Positions 8,555 to 16,357 of a DNA stretch of 43,752 nucleotides are shown piece after piece (within the stretch, counting starts at the first letter, position 1; every line of letters starts with the position of its first letter). The position numbers and the translations under genes were made by a program. The notes under the pieces are model-generated. The model made no database searches. It saw nothing but the letters and a program-made list of their open reading frames with translations, and was not told where the DNA came from. Source of the DNA: an uncultured Lachnospiraceae bacterium (lineage in GTDB: Bacteria > Bacillota > Clostridia > Lachnospirales > Lachnospiraceae); assembly GCA_944376125.1 (NCBI GenBank), contig CALWBQ010000019.1, forward strand, positions 1-43,752, given 5' to 3'.

Positions 8555-10498
8555 ATGAGAATCACAGAATTACTAAAAAAGGAAAGTATTGAGCTGAATA
8601 CGGCGGCAAATTCCAAAGAAGATGCCATCGATATTCTGACAGGGCTGATGGATGCAGGGGGACGCCTGTATGACAGAGCGGGCTATAAAGAAGGAATTTT
8701 GGCTAGAGAAGCCCAGGGGAGTACAGCGGTAGGAGATGGGATTGCTATCCCTCACGCTAAGGTTGCAGCAGTAAAAGAACCGGGGCTGGCGGCGATTACA
8801 CTGCCGAAAGGTGTAGATTACGATGCCTTTGATGGATCTCTGGCACATCTGATTTTTATGATAGCGGCTCCTGCTGAGGGAGGCGATGTTCACCTGGAAG
8901 CTCTGGCCAGACTGTCTACTTTGCTGATGGTTCCGGGATTTAAGGACAAGCTGTTGGCGGCTTCTTCTAAAGAAGAATTTCTGGGCATCATTGATGAAGC
9001 AGAGAAAGAAAAATTTGGGGAGAAAGAGGGAGAAAAAGCTGCTGCCAAAGCGGCAGAGCCAGCGGCTGAAAAGAAATACCGCATTTTGGCAGTTACGGCA
9101 TGTCCTACTGGGATTGCCCACACGTATATGGCGGCAGAAAACCTGGAAAATACAGCAAAAAAGTTAGGAATTTCCCTAAAGGCTGAGACAGATGGATCCG
9201 GCGGCGCCCAAAATGTGCTGACGAAACAGGAGATCGAGGAGGCGGATGCGATCATTGTGGCAGCTGACCGGGAAGTGGAGATGGCCAGATTTGAGGGGAA
9301 AAAAGTCCTTCAGGTACCAGTATCTGACGGGATCCATAAGGCGCAGGAGCTGATAGAAAAAGCGGCTGCCGGCCAGGCGCCCATCTACCACCACGCAGGC
9401 GGGGCTGAGAGCGGAGGCATCTCCTCTGAAAGCGGTGACAGCCTGGGAAGGCAGATCTACAAGCATCTGATGAACGGTGTTTCCCATATGCTTCCCTTTG
9501 TCATCGGCGGAGGCATTCTGATTGCCCTGGCTTTCCTGCTGGACGATTATTCCATTGATCCTTCGAATTTCGGTAAGAACACGCCGCTGGCCGCCTATCT
9601 GAAGACGGTGGGAGACCAGGCGTTCGGCCTGATGCTCCCTGTCCTTTCCGGCTACATCGCCATGAGTATTGCCGACCGCCCTGGACTGGCAGTTGGCTTT
9701 GTTTCCGGAATTGTGGCGAAGATGGGTATGACTTTTTCCAATCCGGCCGGAGGAGATGTGAATGCCGGATTTTTGGGAGCTCTGTTTGCTGGCTTTGCCG
9801 CTGGCTACCTGGTATTAGGATTAAAGAAGCTGTTCTCAAAGCTGCCGAAATCTCTGGAAGGCATTAAACCTGTGCTGCTCTATCCGGTTCTGGGAATCCT
9901 CCTTGGAGCTGTCGTCACAACCCTGATCAACCCGTATATGGGAATGATCAACGATGCTTTGACCAATTTCCTGAACGGCATGGGAGGAACCAGCCGCATT
10001 GTGCTGGGCATGATCGTCGGCGGCATGATGTCCATTGATATGGGCGGCCCGTTCAACAAAGCAGCTTATGTGTTTGGCACTGCGCAGCTTGCGGAAAATA
10101 ATTTTGAGGTTATGGCCTCTGTTATGGCGGGAGGCATGGTGCCGCCTATCGCCATCGCTCTCTGCACCACATTCTTTAAAAAGAAATTTACCAGGAAAGA
10201 ATGTCAGTCCGGCATCGTAAATTACATCATGGGGCTGTCCTTTATTACCGAGGGGGCCATCCCCTTTGCTGCTTCAGACCCGTTGAGAGTGATCCCCTCC
10301 TGCGTAGTTGGGGCGGCAGTGGCCGGCGGGCTGTCTATGTTTTTTGGCTGTACGCTTAGAGCACCTCACGGAGGAATCTTTGTTCTTCCTACTATCGGAA
10401 ATCCGCTGGGCTATCTGGCAGCTATCCTGATCGGTTCTGTAATCGGCTGCCTGATTCTTGGAATGTTGAAAAAGAACTTAAAAGAAGAGGAAAGATAA
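8555..10498 (+). CDS. fruA: PTS fructose transporter subunit IIABC
   Basis: Membrane permease that imports fructose and phosphorylates it to fructose 1-phosphate, the FruK substrate. 647 residues in three domains. IIA (about 1-150) carries phosphorylated H67 in AIPHAKV. IIB (about 173-270) carries phosphocysteine C183 in ACPTGIAHTYMAAE. IIC (about 300-640) has about ten hydrophobic segments and the GGPFNKAAY motif. GGGAGGA provides the ribosome binding site. Ala/Lys/Glu-rich linkers join the domains. No separate HPr-like FPr domain is present, so general HPr would be the phosphate donor. Confidence 0.95.
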   Translation: MRITELLKKESIELNTAANSKEDAIDILTGLMDAGGRLYDRAGYKEGILAREAQGSTAVGDGIAIPHAKVAAVKEPGLAAITLPKGVDYDAFDGSLAHLIFMIAAPAEGGDVHLEALARLSTLLMVPGFKDKLLAASSKEEFLGIIDEAEKEKFGEKEGEKAAAKAAEPAAEKKYRILAVTACPTGIAHTYMAAENLENTAKKLGISLKAETDGSGGAQNVLTKQEIEEADAIIVAADREVEMARFEGKKVLQVPVSDGIHKAQELIEKAAAGQAPIYHHAGGAESGGISSESGDSLGRQIYKHLMNGVSHMLPFVIGGGILIALAFLLDDYSIDPSNFGKNTPLAAYLKTVGDQAFGLMLPVLSGYIAMSIADRPGLAVGFVSGIVAKMGMTFSNPAGGDVNAGFLGALFAGFAAGYLVLGLKKLFSKLPKSLEGIKPVLLYPVLGILLGAVVTTLINPYMGMINDALTNFLNGMGGTSRIVLGMIVGGMMSIDMGGPFNKAAYVFGTAQLAENNFEVMASVMAGGMVPPIAIALCTTFFKKKFTRKECQSGIVNYIMGLSFITEGAIPFAASDPLRVIPSCVVGAAVAGGLSMFFGCTLRAPHGGIFVLPTIGNPLGYLAAILIGSVIGCLILGMLKKNLKEEER

Positions 10499-10501
10499 GG
10501 C

Positions 10502-10530
10502 TTGTGAGCAATCAAGAGCCGTGGTATACT
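10502..10530 (+). promoter_or_regulatory. Sigma-A promoter of the HAD gene
   Basis: TTGTGA (10502-10507), 17-bp spacer, TATACT (10525-10530). The predicted start near 10537 is immediately followed by the leader hairpin at 10543-10588. Confidence 0.65.
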
Positions 10531-10542
10531 GGAAAAAACCCA

Positions 10543-10588
10543 TCAGGGGTCTGCTGCAGGCGGGATGTCCGTCTGTACAGGCCCCTGA
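10543..10588 (+). other. Two-part leader hairpin at the 5' end of the HAD mRNA
   Basis: The outer 11-bp stem TCAGGGGTCTG (10543-10553) pairs with CAGGCCCCTGA (10578-10588), with one G-U pair. The inner 7-bp stem CAGGCGG (10557-10563) pairs with CCGTCTG (10569-10575). No T tract follows and the ribosome binding site AGGAGG is about 30 bases further on. It may stabilise the mRNA end or be a regulatory leader; no known riboswitch class was recognised. Confidence 0.5.
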
Positions 10589-10630
10589 CGGCCATGTGGC
10601 TGTCGGGAACAGGCAACAGGAGGAAACAAG

Positions 10631-11284
10631 ATGTACCGGTGCTGTATATTTGATTTAGATGGGACCCTGCTTAATACGACCCGCGCTCTTTTGCGCTCCA
10701 CCAATCTGACTCTGGAGCGTCTGGGACTTTCCAGCCTGACAATGGATCAGATTATGAAAATTGTAGGGGATGGATATAAGACCCAGATGGAGCGGGCATT
10801 GAAGCTGGCTGGGGACGAGGCGCTCACCCGTTACCAGGATGCTTTGAGAATTTATATGGAAGTTTTCCCAGAAAATTGTATGTACCAGGTGGCTCCATAC
10901 GACGGGATCCCGGAGCTTTTGCGATTTTTAAAGGATAACGGAATTAAGAGGGCAGTATTTTCCAACAAACCCCATGAGCAGGCCGTGAAAAATATCGAGG
11001 GCATTTTCGGTGCGGAGATGTTCGACGTGATCCAGGGCCAGACGGAAGAGATCCCCAAAAAGCCGGATCCAGAAGGGGTTTTTGTCATCTTGAAAAAATT
11101 GGGAGAAAGGCCGGAAGACTGCCTCTATTTTGGCGATACCAACACGGATATGAGAACCGGCGCCAATGCCGGCGTGGATACAGCGGGGGTCCTCTGGGGC
11201 TTTAGGGGAAGGGAGGAGCTGGAGGCATTCCACCCCAGATATCTGATTGAGCATCCAGAGGACGCAATTCCCATCATCGTTTGA
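10631..11284 (+). CDS. HAD-superfamily phosphatase, phosphoglycolate phosphatase-like
   Basis: 217-residue soluble hydrolase. The N-terminal DLDGTLLNT gives nucleophile D8 and acid/base D10. Motif II is VFSNKPHEQ, motif III is the KPDPEG lysine, and motif IV is YFGDTNTDM. A helical cap between residues about 15 and 85 places it in the Gph/PpaX-like subgroup. The start at 10631 has AGGAGGAAA upstream. Candidate substrates are phosphoglycolate or other small phosphates; sequence does not decide. It has its own promoter and its stop overlaps the next promoter. Confidence 0.85.
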   Translation: MYRCCIFDLDGTLLNTTRALLRSTNLTLERLGLSSLTMDQIMKIVGDGYKTQMERALKLAGDEALTRYQDALRIYMEVFPENCMYQVAPYDGIPELLRFLKDNGIKRAVFSNKPHEQAVKNIEGIFGAEMFDVIQGQTEEIPKKPDPEGVFVILKKLGERPEDCLYFGDTNTDMRTGANAGVDTAGVLWGFRGREELEAFHPRYLIEHPEDAIPIIV

Positions 11285-11309
11285 CTTTTTAGACAAGATC
11301 GTGTATAAT
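11281..11309 (+). promoter_or_regulatory. Sigma-A promoter of znuA-znuC-znuB
   Basis: TTGACT (11281-11286), 17-bp spacer, perfect TATAAT (11304-11309). The -35 overlaps the HAD stop codon. No clear Zur-type inverted repeat was recognised next to it. Confidence 0.75.
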
Positions 11310-11323
11310 ACCAACTGCTTTGC

Positions 11324-11361
11324 GGGTAGCCGGAATGTTCCGGCTGCCCTGTTGTTTTTTT
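11324..11361 (+). terminator. Terminator-like hairpin in the znuA leader
   Basis: A 12-position stem with one G-U pair, GGGTAGCCGGAA (11324-11335) with TTCCGGCTGCCC (11338-11349), is followed by a T-rich run ending at 11361. It can end the HAD transcript, yet it lies downstream of the znuA promoter, within about 10 bases of the expected transcription start. Confidence 0.7.
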
Positions 11362-11378
11362 GAAAGGAATATGAAGAT

Positions 11379-12404
11379 ATGTGCATACGTTGGTTTGAAA
11401 AACAAAGATTGGGGCGCGGCCTTCTTCTGAGAGCAGGCTTGCCGGTTCTTCTCTCTGTCTGGCTCCTCTCTGGGTGCAGAGCTGCGCCGGTGCAGGATGC
11501 GGATGACGGGAGGCTGTATGTGGTGACCACAGTATTTCCCTATTACGATTTTGTCCGTCAGATTGCCGGGGATAAAGTCCGGCTGAAGCTGGTGGTGCCG
11601 GCGGGGATGGACAGCCATTCCTTTGAGCCGACCCCCGCAGATGTGATTGCGATCCAGGAGGCGGATATCCTGATCCGCAACGGCGGCTCTATGGAGCACT
11701 GGCTGGATGATGTGCTGGGAGCCCTGGACACCTCAGAGATGACCATTGTGACCATGATGGATTATGTGGATATCGTGGAGGAGGAGATCGTAGAGGGAAT
11801 GGAGGCAGAGAGCCACAGCCACGGAGAGGAGGACCACAGCCGCGATGAGGAGACGGACGGCCACGAACAGGAGATCGAATACGATGAGCACATATGGACT
11901 TCCCCAGCAAATGCCGCGGCGCTGACAGGGGTTATCTGTGATACCCTGGCGGAGAAGGATCCAGGCAATGGGGATGCTTACCAGGAACACACAGCCCACT
12001 ACCAGAGACAGCTAAAGGAGCTGGATCAGGCGTTCTGGGATGTGGTGAACCATGGTAAACGGAAGATCATGGTGGTTGCTGACAAATTCCCATTCCGCTA
12101 TTTTGCAGATGAGTACGGGCTGGACTACCGGGCAGCCTTTACCGGCTGCAGCTCTGATACAGAGCCCAGCGCTCAGACCATAGCGTACCTGATTGACAAG
12201 GTCAGGGAGGAGCAGATTCCGGCGGTCTATTATCTGGAGCTGTCCACGCCCAGAGTAGCGGAGATTATCCAGGAAGAGACAGGGGCGGAGCCGATGCTGT
12301 TTCATTCCTGCCACAATGTTACCAGAAAAGAATTTGATGAGGGCGTTACCTACCTGCAGCTGATGAAGAATAATGTGGAAGCTCTGCGGGCAGGATTAAA
12401 CTGA
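11379..12404 (+). CDS. znuA: Metal ABC transporter substrate-binding lipoprotein (ZnuA/AdcA-like)
   Basis: Extracellular lipoprotein that captures a divalent metal, probably Zn or Mn, for the transporter encoded next. 341 residues with a type II signal peptide and lipobox LLSGC (lipidated C33). The cluster A-I fold is shown by TTVFPYYDFVRQIAGD and by DSHSFEPTPADV, whose His is the first metal ligand. A His/acid-rich loop (about residues 145-170) precedes DEHIWTSP, the second ligand His. At the third ligand region the sequence reads ADKFPFRYF, without the His of classical ZnuA. GAAAGGAA gives the ribosome binding site. The metal is not decided by sequence. Confidence 0.88.
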   Translation: MCIRWFEKQRLGRGLLLRAGLPVLLSVWLLSGCRAAPVQDADDGRLYVVTTVFPYYDFVRQIAGDKVRLKLVVPAGMDSHSFEPTPADVIAIQEADILIRNGGSMEHWLDDVLGALDTSEMTIVTMMDYVDIVEEEIVEGMEAESHSHGEEDHSRDEETDGHEQEIEYDEHIWTSPANAAALTGVICDTLAEKDPGNGDAYQEHTAHYQRQLKELDQAFWDVVNHGKRKIMVVADKFPFRYFADEYGLDYRAAFTGCSSDTEPSAQTIAYLIDKVREEQIPAVYYLELSTPRVAEIIQEETGAEPMLFHSCHNVTRKEFDEGVTYLQLMKNNVEALRAGLN

Positions 12405-12433
12405 CTGACAGCGCCGAGAGAGGAACAAAAAAT

Positions 12434-13177
12434 TTGGAAGAGAATAGAAATGAGGCTGGCAGCGGAGAGGCAAAAAAGCCGCTGATCGTCTGCCAGAATG
12501 TAGATTTTGGCTATGAGAATTATGACGTGGTAGTGGGAGTCTCCATGACAGTGGAGGAGGGGGACTATGTCTGCATCGTCGGAGAGAACGGATCTGGAAA
12601 AAGCACGCTGATGAAGGGACTTTTGGGGCTTCTGAAGCCCACAGGGGGCAGTCTGACGGTGGCAGAGGAGCTGAAAAAGACGGGGATCGGCTACTTGCCT
12701 CAGCAGACGGCGGCCCAGAGAGATTTTCCGGCCACGGTTCAGGAGGTGGTTCTGTCGGGATGTTTAAGCCGGCGGGGAGCTCTGCCCTTTTATTCCAGAA
12801 AAGAGAAGGCCATAGCAAGAGAAAATATGGAGAAGACTGGAATTTACCAGATAAAAGATCACTGCTACCGGGAGCTCTCAGGGGGACAGCAGCAGAGAGT
12901 CTTGATTGCCAGGGCCCTGTGTGCCACCAGCAGGCTTCTGATTTTGGACGAGCCAATCACGGGCCTGGATCCATCTGCCATCCAAGATCTGTATGCCATG
13001 CTCAAGCAGCTCAACCGTGAGGGTGTGGCGATCCTGATGGTCTCCCACGACATCCGCAACGTGGTGTCTGAGGCCAGCAAGATCCTTCATTTAAAAAGAG
13101 AAGTACTGTTTTACGGGACTGTGCAAGAATACAAAAAGAGCGCGGTGGGAAAAGAATTTTTAGGAGGTGACAGCTGA
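12434..13177 (+). CDS. znuC: Metal ABC transporter ATP-binding protein
   Basis: ATPase subunit of the ZnuA-type importer, 247 residues. The TTG start at 12434 is used because GAGAGGAAC lies about 10 bases upstream and no in-frame ATG precedes the conserved VCQNVDFGYE segment. Walker A is GENGSGKST, the signature is [15 protein letters not shown], and Walker B LLILDEP is followed by the H-loop SHD. Thirty bases separate it from znuA, and it shares one base with the permease ATG, so it is coupled to it. Confidence 0.92.
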   Translation: MEENRNEAGSGEAKKPLIVCQNVDFGYENYDVVVGVSMTVEEGDYVCIVGENGSGKSTLMKGLLGLLKPTGGSLTVAEELKKTGIGYLPQQTAAQRDFPATVQEVVLSGCLSRRGALPFYSRKEKAIARENMEKTGIYQIKDHCYRELSGGQQQRVLIARALCATSRLLILDEPITGLDPSAIQDLYAMLKQLNREGVAILMVSHDIRNVVSEASKILHLKREVLFYGTVQEYKKSAVGKEFLGGDS

Positions 13178-13995
13178 TGGGAGTGCTGGCAGAAATGTTT
13201 TCTTATCCGTTTTTAGTCCGAGCCTTTGTCGGAGGCGTTCTGGTATCTCTGTGCGCCTCCCTTTTGGGAGTGAGCCTGGTGCTGAAGCGGTATTCCATGA
13301 TCGGGGATGGCTTGTCCCACGTGTCTTTTGGGGCCCTCTCCATCGCCCTGGCTATGGGCTGGTCCCCCCTGCCGGTGTCCATACCGGTGGTAGTGCTGGC
13401 AGCATTTTTTCTCCTCAGAATCACAGAGAATGGAAAAATGAAAAGTGATGCTGCTATCGCTATGATTTCGGCCAGCGCTTTGGCTATCGGCATCATCGTT
13501 ACCAGCATGACGACAGGGATGACCACAGATGTCAGCAGCTATATGTTCGGCAGCATTCTGGCAATGAGCCGAGAAGATGTGATCCTTTCTGGCGCCCTGT
13601 CGGTGATTGTGCTGGGACTGTTTGTCATCTGCTACAATAAGATTTTTGCTGTGACCTTTGACGAAAACTTTGCCAGAGCCACAGGCGTGAGGGTAGGGCT
13701 GTACAATATTCTGATTGCCATCCTTACGGCTGTCACCATCGTTTTGGGGATGCGGATGATGGGGGCTATGCTGATCTCAAGCCTGATTATTTTTCCAGCC
13801 CTGACCTCCATGAGGATCTTCAAGAGTTTCCGAGGCGTTGTCCTCTCCTCCGGGATTCTTTCCATTGTATGCTTTGCCATTGGGATGATGGGATCCTATT
13901 GCTTTTCTACCCCGGCAGGGGCCAGTATTGTGGTAGTCAACCTGGCGGCTTTTCTGCTGTTTTTCGCATGGCAGGCATGTGTTAAGAAGATGTGA
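13177..13995 (+). CDS. znuB: Metal ABC transporter permease (ABC-3 family)
   Basis: Integral membrane subunit of 272 residues with about eight hydrophobic segments. It belongs to the ABC-3 family; typical are GDGLSHVSFGALSIAL near the N-terminus and MRMMGAMLISSLIIFPAL in the second half, the latter being the coupling/gate region. It starts inside the znuC stop (TGATG arrangement, AGGAGG upstream). It forms a homodimeric channel in known relatives. The next promoter begins 18 bases after its stop. Confidence 0.92.
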   Translation: MGVLAEMFSYPFLVRAFVGGVLVSLCASLLGVSLVLKRYSMIGDGLSHVSFGALSIALAMGWSPLPVSIPVVVLAAFFLLRITENGKMKSDAAIAMISASALAIGIIVTSMTTGMTTDVSSYMFGSILAMSREDVILSGALSVIVLGLFVICYNKIFAVTFDENFARATGVRVGLYNILIAILTAVTIVLGMRMMGAMLISSLIIFPALTSMRIFKSFRGVVLSSGILSIVCFAIGMMGSYCFSTPAGASIVVVNLAAFLLFFAWQACVKKM

Positions 13996-14012
13996 AAAGG
14001 ACAGAATCCCCA

Positions 14013-14041
14013 TTGCCATATTGGAGCAGTGAGGGTATAAT
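14013..14041 (+). promoter_or_regulatory. Sigma-A promoter of ktrB-ktrA
   Basis: TTGCCA (14013-14018), 17-bp spacer, perfect TATAAT (14036-14041). Transcription near 14048 excludes the upstream start candidates at 13992 (GTG) and 14040 (ATG). Confidence 0.7.
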
Positions 14042-14051
14042 GAGTGCGATT

Positions 14052-14071
14052 GGGCCGCAGGAAAGCGGCCC
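14052..14071 (+). other. 5'-terminal hairpin of the ktrB mRNA
   Basis: GGGCCGC AGGAAA GCGGCCC forms a perfect 7-bp GC stem starting a few bases after the predicted transcription start, with no T tract. A role in mRNA stability is the simplest reading. No c-di-AMP riboswitch of the ydaO type was recognised. Confidence 0.5.
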
Positions 14072-14090
14072 GGAACAGGAAAGAAAGACT

Positions 14091-15440
14091 ATGAAGAGGA
14101 AAACTATCATACGGCATCAGCTGTCGCAGACGCAGTTTATTGCCTACGGATTCCTGGCGATTATTCTTCTGGGAAGCCTGCTGCTAATGCTGCCCTGGTC
14201 CAGCAGAGATGGACAGAGCACTAGCTTTTTGGAATGTCTGTTTACAGCCACCAGCGCCACCTGTGTGACCGGCCTGGTAGTGGTGGATACCTGGAGCAAC
14301 TGGAGCCTGCTGGGACAGATTATCATCATATCTCTGATCCAGATCGGAGGTCTGGGTTTCATCACTGTTGGTATTTTCGCAGCTATTATATTAAGAAGAA
14401 AGATAGGGCTGAGGGAAAGAGGGCTGATGCAGGAGAGCGTCAATACTCTGAAGCTGAGCGGTGTGGTCAAGCTGGCAAAGAAAATTATCATCGGGACCGC
14501 CATTTTTGAGGGGACGGGAGCAGTTCTGCTGGCCATTCGATTTATTCCCAAATTCGGCCTGGCCAGAGGGATTTTTTATGGGATATTCCACTCCATCTCT
14601 GCCTTCTGCAATGCAGGCTTTGATCTGATGGGCTGCGAGACGCCCTACATGTCTCTGACTGGATATTACGATGACTGGCTGGTTAACATCGTTATTATGT
14701 CCCTGATCGTCATTGGAGGTCTGGGCTTTATTGTCTGGGACGATATCAGCCGGAATAAGCTGGCAGTGAGAAAGTATATGCTGCACACGAAGATTGTGCT
14801 TCTGACTACAGTCTTTCTGATTTTTGGAGGGGCGCTGGCGATCGGCATTGCAGAGAAGGACGGCACGATGGCCTCCATGGATGCCGGCGGTGTGATTTGG
14901 TCTTCCCTTTTTGCCTCAGTAACGGCCAGGACAGCGGGATTCAACACCATTGATGTGGCAGCTATGACAGAAGCTGGAAAGCTGCTGACAGTCTTTTTGA
15001 TGTTTATCGGAGGAAGCCCTGGCTCTACCGCCGGCGGCGTTAAGACGACCACCTTTGCAACACTGGTCCTCTATGTAAAGTCTATGCTGACGGGAGCCAA
15101 TGGTGTTAATGTCTTTAAACGCAGGCTCAGCGATGATTCTATCAAAAAGGCAAGCTGCATCTGCACTGTCAATTTGTGTCTGACCCTGACAGTTGCGACC
15201 CTGATTCTGATTATGCAGGATTTCAGCACAGCAGATGTACTGCTGGAGACCTTCTCCGCTATGGGTACAGTAGGAATGTCTACAGGAATTACCAGAGATT
15301 TGTCAGATATTTCCCGTCTGCTGGTGATTCTGCTGATGTACTGCGGGAGAATTGGAAGTATGTCCTTTGCGCTGTCCTTTATCCGCCAGGCAAAGGCAGT
15401 AAAAGTGCAGCTTCCGGAAGAAAAGATTACCATCGGTTAA
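14091..15440 (+). CDS. ktrB: Potassium uptake protein, KtrB/TrkH family channel subunit
   Basis: Membrane channel for K+ (or Na+-coupled K+) uptake. 449 residues from ATG 14091, which follows AGGAAAG by about 8 bases and lies downstream of the promoter. Four pore-loop repeats are visible around TSATCVTGLV, SAFCNAGFDL, SVTARTAGFNT and FSAMGTVGMSTG, with selectivity-filter glycines, and GGSPGSTAGGVKTTT marks the intramembrane loop region typical of the family. The length and lack of the TrkH extension point to KtrB. The regulatory partner KtrA follows 19 bases downstream. Confidence 0.93.
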   Translation: MKRKTIIRHQLSQTQFIAYGFLAIILLGSLLLMLPWSSRDGQSTSFLECLFTATSATCVTGLVVVDTWSNWSLLGQIIIISLIQIGGLGFITVGIFAAIILRRKIGLRERGLMQESVNTLKLSGVVKLAKKIIIGTAIFEGTGAVLLAIRFIPKFGLARGIFYGIFHSISAFCNAGFDLMGCETPYMSLTGYYDDWLVNIVIMSLIVIGGLGFIVWDDISRNKLAVRKYMLHTKIVLLTTVFLIFGGALAIGIAEKDGTMASMDAGGVIWSSLFASVTARTAGFNTIDVAAMTEAGKLLTVFLMFIGGSPGSTAGGVKTTTFATLVLYVKSMLTGANGVNVFKRRLSDDSIKKASCICTVNLCLTLTVATLILIMQDFSTADVLLETFSAMGTVGMSTGITRDLSDISRLLVILLMYCGRIGSMSFALSFIRQAKAVKVQLPEEKITIG

Positions 15441-15459
15441 TATTAGAAGGAGAAAAATT

Positions 15460-16116
15460 ATGAAATCAATATTAATTATCGGAATGGGACGCTTCGGCCA
15501 TCACCTTTGCTATAATCTGGCCAAGCTGGGCAATCAGATTATGATCGTGGATGAGGTGGAAGAGAGGCTGGAGCCGATGCTTCCTTATGTGGTGAGTGCA
15601 AAGATTGGAGACTGCACCAACGAGGCTGTGCTTCAGAGCCTGGGGATTTCTAATTTTGATATCTGCTTTATCTGTATCGGGACCAATTTCCAGAGCAGCC
15701 TGGAAATCACCAGCATGGTGAAGGAGATGGGGGCAAAACGGGTGGTCAGCAAGGCCACCAGGGACATCCATGCAAAATTCCTTCTGAGGAACGGTGCTGA
15801 CGAGGTGATCTACCCGGACAGAGATATTGCAGAAAAGCTGGCAGTGCGCTACAGCGCTAACCATGTTTTTGATTATATTGAGCTGGCAGAGGGATATTCT
15901 ATCTATGAGATTCCGCCCCTTCCCCAGTGGGTTGGAAAAAGCCTGAAGGAACTGAGCATCCGAAATAAGTATCGGATCAACATTATTGCCAGCAAGGAGA
16001 ATGGCCACGCAAAGATTATGCCGGGGGCAGACTATGTTATCCGGGAGCATGACCACCTGATGGTGATGGGCAAAAATGAGGACGTAGATAAGATTGTCAG
16101 CAGACTAAGAGAGTAG
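15460..16116 (+). CDS. ktrA: Potassium uptake regulatory protein KtrA (RCK_N + RCK_C)
   Basis: Cytoplasmic gating ring subunit of the Ktr channel, 218 residues. The RCK_N Rossmann domain (about 1-130) has the GMGRFGHHL dinucleotide-binding loop followed by an acidic residue (IVDEVEE). The RCK_C domain (about 135-218) is where c-di-AMP binds in studied Firmicute relatives. AGAAGGAGA provides the ribosome binding site. Together with KtrB it makes a complete two-gene K+ uptake system. Confidence 0.93.
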   Translation: MKSILIIGMGRFGHHLCYNLAKLGNQIMIVDEVEERLEPMLPYVVSAKIGDCTNEAVLQSLGISNFDICFICIGTNFQSSLEITSMVKEMGAKRVVSKATRDIHAKFLLRNGADEVIYPDRDIAEKLAVRYSANHVFDYIELAEGYSIYEIPPLPQWVGKSLKELSIRNKYRINIIASKENGHAKIMPGADYVIREHDHLMVMGKNEDVDKIVSRLRE

Positions 16117-16155
16117 CCTGCTTAGAAAGACAGAAAAAGATAGAACCATTGCAGT

Positions 16156-16201
16156 GCCTCCGGCACACCGGCAGATTATGTCCGGCGTGCCGGAGGCTTT
16201 T
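16156..16201 (+). terminator. Rho-independent terminator after ktrA
   Basis: A 16-position stem, 16156-16171 with 16182-16197, has one mismatch (GCCTCCGGCAC against GTGCCGGAGGC at the base) and a 10-base loop. It is followed by four Ts. The rest of the 16117-16357 gap holds the next promoter. Confidence 0.8.
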
Positions 16202-16275
16202 GTGCAGAAAAATGGGATGTTCACAGATTACTGATCCATGGCATGCCCCAGGGAGACCTGCAGCGGGTTAGCGGC

Positions 16276-16303
16276 TTGTAATTCTGGATTTCCGTGATAT
16301 AAT
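16276..16303 (+). promoter_or_regulatory. Promoter of the COG0523 pair
   Basis: TTGTAA (16276-16281), 16-bp spacer, perfect TATAAT (16298-16303). No clear Zur-like or other metal-regulator palindrome was recognised. Confidence 0.6.
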
Positions 16304-16357
16304 GAGAGAGATGCAGATTGAAAGAGTTCCGTCAGGATATTCAGATAGGAGGAGAAC

